Assembly: GCF_008831285.2 (NCBI RefSeq)
Contig: NC_045139.1
Span: forward strand, 19,326,354-19,390,353
DNA: 64,000 nt
Origin: Nymphaea colorata
Lineage: Eukaryota; Streptophyta; Magnoliopsida; Nymphaeales; Nymphaeaceae
Direction of reading: 5' to 3'
Position numbers and translations under genes: made by a program. How positions within the stretch are numbered: position 1 is the stretch's first letter; each line of letters starts with the position of its first letter. The notes under the pieces were generated by a model. The model was not told the DNA's origin. It did not search any database and worked only from the letters and a program-made list of their open reading frames with translations. Shown piece after piece: positions 13,901 through 24,400 of the stretch.

Positions 13901-15513
13901 CACTTGGACTAGCAGATGAGCACTTTCTTGTGAATTGCTCATTTTCTTCATCTTCAAAATATTGTCTCAAGAGTCTCATGAAAACTGCATTGGTTACTGG
14001 AGATTCTGAAGAATCTCTTGTTGGAAGTGACCCTGGGCTTGTACCAATTATTATTTCTGACGTTAACTCTATTGATTGCCGAGTTAGCCACAAAAGAGCC
14101 ACAGTAAATGATCCAAATGAGGACATCTGGTCTGAGGAAGATGGGTGCGTGTTCCGACCTGTCTATTGCCCATACTGTAGTATGTCCAACCCTTGCCTTG
14201 GGTTGCAGGTCATGGCAACAGATACATCAAATATCCATTTACTGGAAAAGGTAATGTTTCTTATTGCTGTTGTTGGATCAAACATCTTATAGCAGCAGTC
14301 TCAATCTTTTGTGCAAAGCAGATTCTTTTTCTCGAGAACCGTGTCACTGCCAGGATCCATGATGCTGAGGTAAGTTTTAGCTGTCCAACTTTTAGTTTGC
14401 TTGCATGTTCATCACTTCCTTTCTAGACATTAAGATAGAGGCAGAATAACATGGTAATGGGCTAGTTTTCATGGGAGTGTGGAAGTGGAGAAGCTAGAAA
14501 AAATGATTAGTTTTCAAAAAGCATCAAAAACGTTGTTTGGTTCTCTTTCCTAGGTAGCATTAGATAATGGACTGTGTTCCTGGTGATGCAAGGGTCAGGC
14601 TTTTTTTGGTCTTGTAGGTGCGTAGTAGTAATAGTACACATATGTAACCACAATACAGCGATTGAAGAGATAACGTTGAATTTCTACCCTGTGAGTAGAC
14701 CTAGTTTACGAAACTTTCTTCCATGTTTCTTGAAATGATTCATTTAAATTTTAGATTATCTTTGTTCAATTTGGACAATTGGATGGCATACCATGATGCG
14801 TAGTTTATCAGTTTGGTTGATCATTTGATAAGAAGCTGCAGTTGCAGTTTTAACGTTTTAGAGACCCACCATTTAGAGTCATTTTGACAATAACCAAAGG
14901 CTTGTGTTATTAGTTGGACAAAATGCTGTTAGCATTGATATCTGAAGTGAATAAATGATGCGAAGAATAGGGTTTCTGTCTACCTTCTTGAATTAGGTGA
15001 ATTGGCATGTTTTTATTTTATCAAAAGAAAAAGAGTAATATAACAAATTAACTTATTGAAAAATAGATATACCAAAAAAAAGGAAAGGGAAGAAAGCAAA
15101 TTCTATATTAGTATGCCTCATTTTCCCTGCGGCTTGATATGATGCTTACAGGCTAATGCAGGCGATACACGCTTACATAAACAATGCTGGGTGGATCTTG
15201 AGTTGCAATTCTTAGCACAAGATCCATCGCATGCTTGCAACAGGCTGTTCTGAAAATCCTTATCTTTTGATGGGATAGGTTTCAACGTTGGCTGATGGAT
15301 CAGTCTCTGTCGCAGCTTCAGATCCAAGTCTATACCAGAAAAATTCATGTCTTGTGGGATCTACGAGTGTTGGTTGTGTAATGGCCAAACACTCAAAGGT
15401 GGTTAGTTGCAAATTTGTACTTGTGATGTCAATTTTTTTGCTCTTCCTTGTGAGGCTAATCGTGTTCTAATGCTTTCTAGCTGAGGTTACCACGGAAAGA
15501 ATCAGGTTCGTGA
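1780..15513 (+). CDS. FANCJ: FANCJ/BRIP1-like Fe-S DEAH helicase, 28 exons, one-base frame break in exon 1
   Basis: Exons: 1780-2157, 2719-2812, 2895-2970, 3386-3450, 3536-3580, 3664-3764, 3852-3993, 7086-7147, 7242-7315, 7394-7464, 8248-8335, 8416-8488, 8569-8664, 9019-9127, 9318-9411, 9511-9594, 9673-9829, 10274-10461, 10753-10797, 10989-11017, 11104-11225, 11878-11925, 12584-12708, 12834-13201, 13269-14250, 14322-14369, 15279-15398, 15481-15513. All introns are GT-AG and phases agree from exon 2 on. The product is about 1305 aa. It has Walker A GTGKT (57-61), the four Fe-S cluster cysteines (exons 4-7), a DEAH box split by intron 7, and helicase motifs [34 protein letters not shown] and QASGRCIRHR. 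FANCJ helicases act in crosslink repair, recombination control and G-quadruplex unwinding. A C-terminal tail of about 390 aa carries CCSVC (near 1117) and CPYC (near 1212). The exon 1 frame break and the short last exon are the uncertain parts. Confidence 0.9.
2028..2070 (+). other. Frame break in FANCJ exon 1
   Basis: The frame carrying Walker A runs into TAG at 2068-2070. The continuation homologous to other plant FANCJ proteins ([10 protein letters not shown], then the splice into exon 2) is in another frame of the same exon. One missing base restores agreement; summed exons give 3917 nt, one short of a multiple of three. The tract C6-T-C6 at 2028-2040 is the likeliest place. No GT-AG intron of normal plant size and correct phase fits here. 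Confidence 0.75.
4869..4982. repeat. Compound microsatellite (CA)n-(TATC)-(TA)n-(TATG)n
   Basis: About 114 bases of dinucleotide and tetranucleotide repeats in FANCJ intron 7: CA repeats, then TA repeats, ending in TATG units. Confidence 0.95.
5139..6497. mobile_element. hAT-like non-autonomous element in FANCJ intron 7
   Basis: The 1359-bp element starts CTATGTCACATG and ends CGTGTGACTTAG (reverse complement CTAAGTCACACG). It is flanked by an exact 8-bp duplication, AGTGCAAG at 5131-5138 and 6498-6505. Both ends have GC-rich GTGCGGGTG-like subterminal sequence and the interior is AT-rich without a transposase. An 8-bp target duplication is typical of hAT transposons. Two shorter relatives lie at 31396 and 33307. 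Confidence 0.85.
6618..6850. repeat. Imperfect tandem duplication, about 130-bp offset
   Basis: The phrase GATAAAC..GTCG..TTAGCATATATTAGA and the following text up to GATGATTTTTGTAGT-like sequence occurs at about 6618 and again at about 6748, in FANCJ intron 7 just after the hAT-like element. Confidence 0.75.
7528..7708. repeat. Short direct repeat in FANCJ intron 10
   Basis: A roughly 44-base phrase starting TTTTTGATTCACC and ending GAACGGAAAGGTA occurs near 7528 and near 7664 with one mismatch. A second phrase, ATTCTCCATGAATACAT, is itself repeated between them. Confidence 0.8.
12250..12365. repeat. Direct repeat in FANCJ intron 22
   Basis: A phrase of about 55 bases containing CACATCTGATTA..CAATTGCATAAATATACAG and ending GAGTCCAG is repeated with few changes. 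It lies in an AT-rich block beginning GGGATGCTAATT near 12173 that resembles other AT-rich repeats in the window. Confidence 0.7.
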
Positions 15514-16600
15514 GCTGCAGATTCAGGCTGGTGCATGTGTTTATCGAGTGAGAAATTGTCCATAGTGTATAAAACTACCTTTTCTTATATAAGTGATCAA
15601 GATTGAAACTGCAAATATGGCAAGGTCCATCATGTTTACGCAGGTGCAGACAACTGAGCAGAACGAAACTATCAAATTGTTCGAGATTGGGACGGACAAT
15701 CAGATGGCTGTAATGATATATCATTCGGCTGAAAGCAAAGGCTTTCAGTTGACATGGCGATAGCAACTTAAGCCACACGATCGTATTCTCTGTCTGCGAT
15801 GATGACTGTCATGTCGTCAACTGGTTGCCATGCTAATCTTCCTTATGAGGGAACCTGTATGTATCCACATATTTACTAGTCCCTATTTAGAATTGGAATT
15901 TCCTCAGCAGATTCCTTTTCCAGATGCAGTGGCAGCTTTAGGAAAAGGGTGATTAACCGTGATTTGTTGGTTGCGGAGAAAAAAAACTGTGTATATGAGA
16001 TTTTCCATAGAATCGCTATTATTACGACTAATTGAAGCAATAATTTCTTCTTCCGGAACGATCTCTGTGCGTTACTGATCAAAACTAATTAAGCCATTTT
16101 AAAACATTCGTTATTGTAACTACAATGCCAAAAGAAATCCCAAAATTCTCATATTCCTAAATTCTTGGTAGGCCTTTATCAGCCGTATGCATGTTAATAT
16201 CTGCTCAATCTTCGTAGAAAATGAAGATCACGGCACACGATTGAAAACTTTAGTAGAGGTGAGAACAAGCACCATTATTTTTTTCTAATGCTTCCTCCCA
16301 GAAAAATGTAAATTATGAGTCAGTAGCTGTCAATCATGTGGCTAAACAAAGGAAATCACTTTCGTTCCGGCCGATCTAATTCGAACAAAACACTTATGAC
16401 GCATCTTCACTAGTGTTCCTGAGCATATTTTTATCGGTCTGGAAGAATTGGAATGTTTTGGATGGGTTTAACTCGTGTAGATTTTCAAATCTTTAATTAG
16501 TTTAAGATGTTATACAAGTTTCAAAAGCTGAGAACTGCTACTATTTCTAGCTGAGGTATAACCCGCCGTCATGGTGGATAGGGTCTTGCGTTGTTGTTTG
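15514..16600. other. 3' flank of FANCJ
   Basis: No gene recognised. The first few hundred bases are probably 3' UTR. FANCJ and ANGUSTIFOLIA converge here, with about 2.9 kb between their stop codons. Confidence 0.5.
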
Positions 16601-16608
16601 TAAGATTA

Positions 16609-17523
16609 GGGCTGGGCGTCAGGCCGGCCCGGCTCAATTGGGCCCGGGCCTGGGCCGGGCCCAACTCCCGGGCTCCGTCTCCCTCTCCGCTCTCCCTCCT
16701 TTCCCCCTCCTTCCTTTCCCCCTCTCGGCCAATCCCTCCTCTTTCTCCTCCTCTCCGCTCCCCCTCCCTCTTTCTTCTGCTCTCCGCTCCCCCTTTCCCT
16801 CTTTCTTCTGCTCTTCGCTCCCCCTCTCCCTCTTTCTTCTCCTCTCCGTTCCCCCTTTCCCTACGCACGCTCCCTGCTGCGAGGGACAGTTCCGGCGTGG
16901 GAGGTGGCTCCTGCGCTGCCCGCCGCGGCCGTCGACTCGCCACGGGCTCACCGCGGCCCGCGGTCTGTCTGTAGCAGCTCTGGGAGGGGGAGCCGGGTTG
17001 TCAGGTATACTTGCTGAAGTTCGGCGATGGACAGTTCCGACGTGGGAGGTAGCCGCTCCCCCTCTCCCTCTTTCTTCTCCTCTCTGTTCCCCCTTTCCCT
17101 ATGCGCGCTCCCTGCTGAAGTCTGGCAAGGGACAGTTCCGACGTGGGAGGTGGCTCCTGCGCTGCCCGCCGCGGCCGTAGACTCGCCGCGGCCCGCGGTC
17201 CTTTTGTAGCAGCTCTGGGAGGGGGAGCCGGGATGTCAGGTATACTTGCTAAAGTTCGGCGATGGACAGTTCCGACGTGGGAGGTAGCCCCTGCGCTGCC
17301 CGCCGTGGCCGTCGACTCGCCACGGCCCGCAGTCCGTCTAGCAGCTCCAGGAGGAAGACGGGAGGGGGAGCCAGACCGTCAGGTATACTCTTGATGTTAA
17401 CACGCCAAACAGGTCGACCTGGGCCTCATTTTGGGTGGACAGACCCGGTACCCGGCCCAGCAATATTACGGGCCGGGCCCAGGCTTCAGGCCCGACCCAG
17501 GCCGGGCCGGCCCGATACCCACC
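16609..17523. mobile_element. GC-rich TIR element between FANCJ and ANGUSTIFOLIA
   Basis: The 915-bp block starts GGGCTGGGCGTCAGGCCGG and its reversed end reads GGTGGGTATCGGGCCGG, giving imperfect terminal inverted repeats. TAAGATTA (16601-16608) and TAAGATAC (17524-17531) look like a degenerate 8-bp target duplication. Inside are a strand-asymmetric C/T tract (about 16676-16865) and four copies of a unit containing GGACAGTTCCGACGTGGGAG, starting at 16884, 17029, 17130 and 17264. The long open frames here follow from the composition and are not genes. Probably a non-autonomous hAT-type element. Confidence 0.7.
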
Positions 17524-17531
17524 TAAGATAC

Positions 17532-18453
17532 AAGGTAACTAAGATTGTGCAAATCACGCTAATCGAAGCCACAAATAGTGGTTTCAATATTTCCCTTCGT
17601 CAAGAAGCCCGTGTATAAGTTGCCCTTGGCGCCTGCAAATAAGGTTATTCAGATGTCTAGCTTAGCCTGCTTTGGCGCAAGCATTGGAAACTAATACGCT
17701 TAGTCAAACTAATCATCCTAAGAAGTAAACCATAACAACTAACTTGTTTTTTACCAATCAGAAGTAAAGCTTGGTCTGCTAGTGTGAAACAGGGACAACA
17801 TCGCAAATTTACGCGAAAGGAGATTTTTTGCTCCATCGAAGTGGTAGACAATCTGGAAAATTTCCGGAATATTGAACAAACCATGTGCAGCTCCAGCAAA
17901 CGATACAGATCCGAAAGTTTTCTGAACAAAGAAACGCAATGTTGATGTACAAGGAAGAAAGAAACAACCATTCTTAGCGTGGCATATACGTACCTCTTCC
18001 AAACAGAACATGCCTGACGCTACAGGGTCCAAGCATGGCATGGCCAACAAACAAAGGTGAGGTACACAGGTTGTAAGACGGTGAGGTATGAAACCTATTC
18101 TCCAGCATTCCAATGTGATTGCAGGTTACCTATTCTCCAGCATTCCAATGTGATTGCAGGTTAAGAGTCGAGCCGCGTGCATGCTTTTGCATTGAAAATA
18201 AACATGTGAAGATCATAAGCCTACAAGGACCTAGGGGCAGCGATCCACAAGGGAAAGCAAGAGTTACAAAAAACTGAGGCATGATGCATATCCATATACA
18301 CCTCGTGCCACTCCGAATAACTACAAGAGGAATACAACAGCAGAACAACCTAGACAGATCAAAATTGAATGCTGTACAAAGTGGACGAGAAAAAGCACAG
18401 GAAGAAAAACTTAAGATGCTGGCAAGTCTCGCTTCCCCAACCATATTCCTGAG
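17532..18453. other. 3' flank of ANGUSTIFOLIA
   Basis: Probably the ANGUSTIFOLIA 3' UTR and downstream sequence, read on the minus strand. A 35-base tandem duplication beginning CCTATTCTCCAGCATTCC lies at about 18090-18165. No independent gene seen. Confidence 0.5.
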
Positions 18454-21400
18454 CTAGTTGAGCCAGCGAGCAACACCATCTTCTTCACCAACTGCAGCCA
18501 AAATCTCAATACGCACATCCAGCACAGCCTGTTTTGTAACAAATAATCAAAGAACATAAGGGTCAGTCTTAGGGAGATTATGCCCAGATAAAGTGCAGGG
18601 ATATCCAAGACATAAGATTGAATTGCCTGAATCTTGCACAATCACTTGCAAGACTTTGTAGACTATAATACAAGACAGCTAAACACTTTCTGATGGATAA
18701 AAGCAACAGGCATCCCCAAAGTAGCCTAATGTATGTTCAGCAAGCAGCTGAAGTCAAATGTATAGCAGGACAAGGGGTCCATTAGCAGAAAGCAGAATTC
18801 CCATAAAAACATAACAGTTTTATAGCTCGGCACAAAGATATGTCCACCAGGTTTACCAAAAGGGCTCAAGCCAAAAATTGCATTTTTTTTTCATATTTTG
18901 AAGTCAAAGGGGAGAGGCATTAAACAATCTGGTCTATGACTGGGACTTCTCAGGGAGTCTCATACTTAGAATCGCACACGCTGGACAGTTCACCTGGGGA
19001 TTATCATGGAGAAGCTTTTGAGTTGGAAAGCCTTTGAGATCCAGAAGGACAATAGGGATTCGTGCAATTTTCAAATAGCAGAGAATAAAACTCCGAGGAG
19101 TAGGCCTTCAAAGATTCATGTATTTTGGCAGGGTCATAAGAACCATACCTGTTCCCACATCTTCTGAAGGCAACACTGCACTGGGGCTAGCAGATTCTAC
19201 AGGTAGCATTTACCATCCTAACAAAAGATAGCATAAGTGCTCTTATCACTTTCACTAGCGTATTGTGTTGCAAGTTTCCCCGATATTGCCCACCTCAGGG
19301 ATAGACTTACTTTCTCTGATGCTGCCAAGGAGGTGGGAGACCTACTCTTTTTCTCTCTCTCTAACAAAACCAGTTGTTCTGTGACTTCTCCGTTTTAGAA
19401 GCTTTTGCACAGTCCCATTTTTATCAATGAAACTAAAGGATTTACTACCTGCAAGCTAGCAAATGATGGAGAGTCTAACTGAATGAGCACCATATACATC
19501 ATTTGACATTGCAGTGGCAAGTCATTCATCTTCTCACATATACTCCATTCTCACTGCCATTTTCTCCCTTCTACTACTGCTGTAGATTGGAAAAAGCTTC
19601 ACAAACATCACAACATCTTCATACACATTGTGTCCCTGTGGCTTGACAATTTTGGGCAATCAACTGTCAAAACGGAGCAAACAGATGCAGTCAACTGAGA
19701 AATCAATTTCTCCGAGTTGGGAGAGTTATTTCTCAGAGTTGGGAGAGCTTTCTTACTTCTCCTTACATGCCACACAACACCTATCCGTCTATAGCAAGAT
19801 GTAGGTTACACATGGGGAGGGATATGTGTGAATCATCTTTTCTATCCAATTGGATTTGTAAGAGGTGAGGCCAGTTGCTTTCACATCCGTAAATCTTATA
19901 ATAATGATGGATCTATTTGACTATTACACCAAAAAGGACAAAAACTCTGACAAATTAAAGCTTCTTAAAGGTCATTGAAGCTTCTTAAAGGTCATTGAGG
20001 CTTGATGCCTTCAGCTTCGCCAATCAAAGAAACATATGGCATTCCAGCCATTAGTTCAGCTCAGCACTAAATTTTTTGGGCTCTTATGCTTGAAGTACTT
20101 TCTTTATGTATGTTTCACTAGAAAATCTAGGAATAATTGGAAGCTACATACCAATATTCAGATATATGGATAGAACCTGATGTCCCAGTTTCAATTACTA
20201 TGGCTAGTGTAGCCAATTCAGTTAAGCTAGGAAAGTTTCATCAGTTTTTTCCACTGTTTTGATGGGGTTTCTGGGATTTGGAATGTAGAAACTCAGTTAA
20301 TCATTCACAGGTCAGTTCCTGGCTCCCGACCTTCCAATATCCAGAAGCCACAAATGTGTGATCACAGCCCTCAGAGGCCTTCTGATAAATCTGCCAACTG
20401 CATAGTCACATGATTGGTGCAGAGAGGGTGCCACCAAGCAGTTCGGTATTGTATAAGATAGCAATTCCAGTATGCACTCTTAACTCGAAGTCCTAAGGGT
20501 TGTTCTACGTAACTCACTGGCTAGACCTTATTTAGTAGAGTCTACCCCATTTTGTTGTTGGAGGGAAGTGAAACTTTCACCTAAAAGGCCATCCAGCAAG
20601 CAATCTAAGGATATGCACATAAACGTACAGAAGCAAACATGGAACAATTACAGAAATCATCCATGTGATAACTCGCTACCTTTCAGCTTAAATCCTGCTC
20701 CTACACGAACAAACAGCAATTCATTTGCAGAAATAAGAAGTGAATAAACATAAGATAACCAGCGTGCAATGTCAAAATTCTCCTGTAATGATAAGCTTCA
20801 GAAACCTTAATATGCAGTACAGTGGGAGGTAGCAGACAAAAGAAAGAAATACAGTTACGGAGGTTCTCTTGCTCTAGGATTTAGATGGCAGTGAAATTTT
20901 CTAGCTCTAACTCAATGAAATAGAAAGAAATGAATGGCAACACACAGATAGCTCTTGCTCATTAAAATTTCGCAGAGATATAAACTTGCTGGCAGTGCAA
21001 CACTAATTTATCATATGATAAATTATTAATGAGGTCATAACCAGCCCCCATGAGTAACAACACTATAAGCCATGCATAAGACCAAACCAAGTGAAAGAGA
21101 ATATCAAATCAACAACAAGAACCCATCATACTCAAATGACTAAAGAAGGAAGAAAGACGATGCTATGCAGGAAAAGAAATCCTCCAACAGATTAGAGGAC
21201 ACGAACACAAAATTAGCAAAATCAAAACTAGAGAGAAGCTTTGTGTTACTGCCCCACTTCTATCTACTAATTGGTGTGTAGATCTATGTTGAAATTCCCA
21301 CAAGACCAAAATGAAGAAACAGTAGAGACATAAAGCTACACTTACAGATGGATTTCTGCAGTTGATGAGCTGACATTCATCCAACGATGACCCTTCCAAA

Positions 21401-24400
21401 GTCCAATTTTCCCAAACATCAAAGCTATAACTTGCAAATACAAATTCCATCTTCCTGTTGATCTGAAATTGAAATATCAAGGAGTTTAATTATATAAAGT
21501 GGGAAAAGAAAGTTTGGCAAGGGGCAACAAAAAAAATCAGAACCATGCACTTTGAACTACACATGACAAGCCAACTATAGGCGCCAACAATGTTGATTAC
21601 AAAATCATACATTATCCTTTTATTTTAAAATAAAACAAATATTATCAACCTCAATGTTACTGTTCTTATGCATAATCAACAATATTCTGCATAATTGCAT
21701 AATCTTGGAATTCATGTGGAGATATATATGTATCATTGTCACAGAAAGCGAGTTTTTCAAAAAAAACGCATATAATACATGTTTTTTTCACATTTTTCAT
21801 TTACTGGCATTTTTTAAAAAAAGATGCATCTAATTGCCGTTTTATACGGCTGACTTTTGACACAGTAGGCTCAACTTTGCAAGTCATGAATATCTTATAC
21901 ATAAACAAGCGCACACACACACGCACACACACACACACACACACGCATATGCTACCATTGAGGTCCAAAGCTAATTTCGTACAATTATGTGAATTATTTT
22001 TACTTAAGTCTTTAATACCTTTCATCTTTGTTCTTTGTCATCTTCTCTATTATTTGCTTCTTCACATAAACTTGTAAGTCAGTGAATCACTTCAAACTAG
22101 AGGCTTAAATGGATTGAATAGAACCAAGTCTGCTAAATCCAATTTCCAAGGCCAAATTCAGATATCAAGCACATAAACTTGGAAATTATTCTGGATGGTA
22201 AAAGATTTGACTATGTAGGCTCAAATCTGAATTCTAATATTCTATGTATGATGGAAATCAAACAGAAAGTGATTAAAATGTGTTCTCTACATGTAAAAGT
22301 TGTACTTGGATTGGCTATTGCCTCAGATCCAAATTAAATCTGAGTTAATCTGAATGACAAATCTGAATCCAATCCACATGCATTTAAGCCTCGTACTAAT
22401 GATATGAATCAAAGAATAGTGGCAACCGGCAAGACTCAAAGTAATGTGGCAAAAGAATTCTCTATTTTTCACAAGGAGAGGAATCACTCAAAGCTCACAG
22501 CAATTAATAACAAAATGTGCTCAAAGGGAAAAAAGAATGCATATAAAATGTCCTAAAAAAACTTCCAAGAAGCTCACAACAAAATGGGACCCAGACCTTC
22601 CTTTTGGTGGTAAGCTGCAGGAGCTGTTGGAATCTACAACGGCATAATCTCTTATTTGGCTGCTTTAAGCAGCAACCAAAACGTAGAAAATTACCAAAAT
22701 AAAAGAAAAACCAAAAAATACAAAAAAACTAAAAATTTGTATAACAAAAATACCCTAATTCCCAACAGACAAATCACACCAGATGCAGCTTGGGCAGATG
22801 AGGCTTCAGCCTATTAGCTTTTGAGACAGAGGAAGAATAAAAACAGAGATTGTTATGGGGACTATGAAAATCCAGTTACAGAGGCTAACTTTAGTTCTGG
22901 CCTGCCTTCCATAAAAGCAGGAGTCTTTTCATGAACATTGTAAATGGTTGAACAGATCAAACGGAAATACAACATGAGAACCAGGCTTATCAGATGCAAG
23001 CTAGATCAGAGCACAGGCTTTTTCAGACAGGTTATCACCAAGTTGACAGCAAGGAGTATGGACAATGGAATGGCGAGTCATCTCCCCTGGCCCACTAATG
23101 TGACCACTATATACTAGCATAGAATAAATTGTTAGAAATATAGGGTCTTGAAGAGTCCTTCAAGGACCACATCTAATCTTCAAGTATAGATACAAATCTA
23201 TACTTCTTAAGAGGATCCTCACAGCTACCAGTGCTCTAAGGCACAAGGAACAAGTCAAAATAGCAGCAACCAATTCACTATAATGGCACTAAGGCCCACA
23301 CAGTGCGTCACACCACTGTACCAAACAACGACCAGCTTAAACGGGCATCAAAAGCCCAACAAGGAATCATATGGCTGAAGAGAAACTTTATTAAATGAAG
23401 AACAAGGGCTGTAAAACAGCCTCATTTAAGAATATGTTACAAGGGGTTTTATATAAGACAGTGAAGAGATGTTGGACGACTCAATGGCTAGAATTGTAGT
23501 CGTTGGGGACTCCAACAACTCTTACAAAGGAATAGAGGCTTATAATACAGAACCTTGGCATGCTAATCATGACCAACAATTTAAATCTCTAGCCACCTCT
23601 GATCAAAACCTAATTTTAGTGCCAACATCTTCTGCTGGTCTTTACAATAGCTTCATGGCCTAGAACCATAGCAGGATTCTGCACAGCCAGGTCATATACA
23701 TCATTTAGAAAGTAACAATAAGTTTTTGAAATGCATAAGCAAAGTTCATATTGTTTAAAGACCAAACCACAGCAGTCTGTGTACACTTGAGAGCCAATAT
23801 AAGGCTGTTAACCACAAAACTTTGATGGGAACACAAAAGATTGGAAATTTGGGCACACATTTCATAGACAGGAACAGACCTGAAGGAGTTTCCCACCAGC
23901 AGCAAAAGATCGCAATCCAAGCGTATCCTGCATATGAAAGACACAGAATATTAGTATCTATTACATGTAAAAAATAAAAAGGACTCGAGAGAAAATAGAG
24001 AAGTGAAAGGAAGAAGATTTCCAAGTAAAATAGAAGATAAATAACCAAATAAAAGACCACAGTTAGTACCTTCCCCCTCAAGACCACTAGAAATTGAGCA
24101 GCAGGGTCCCTTTTTGTCACATTGGACATAGTATCCAGAAACCATCCACCACCCGGTACTCTTTGCCGGGATATATGAAACCCAGGTCGGTCCCTTGCAT
24201 GCAACGCAATAACATAGTCATCCTTCAGCAGCTGATTAGGCTGCCTCAGATCTGTACGTACAACTGCATGCTTGTCAGGAGTTGCATCCATAGCTAATTC
24301 CATAGTACCAGCATTCCTACTTCTGGACTCATCAGGGGAACCAAAACGTGAACTAGAACTAGGAGCTTGTTCCCTTCCACTTATAGCAGTATCATCCTCC

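Noticed and set aside
13722-14126. 134-codon open frame on the minus strand inside FANCJ exon 25
   Set aside because: It is antisense to a clear coding exon, with no homology signature or promoter.
16591-17618. Several overlapping long open frames rich in Pro, Ser, Arg and Gly
   Set aside because: They lie inside a GC-rich transposon-like element, are open on both strands because of composition, and show no family signature.
18770-20500. Possible degraded LINE in ANGUSTIFOLIA intron 6
   Set aside because: Some translated fragments vaguely recalled reverse transcriptase, but no conserved motif such as YADD or a Cys-His knuckle could be found.
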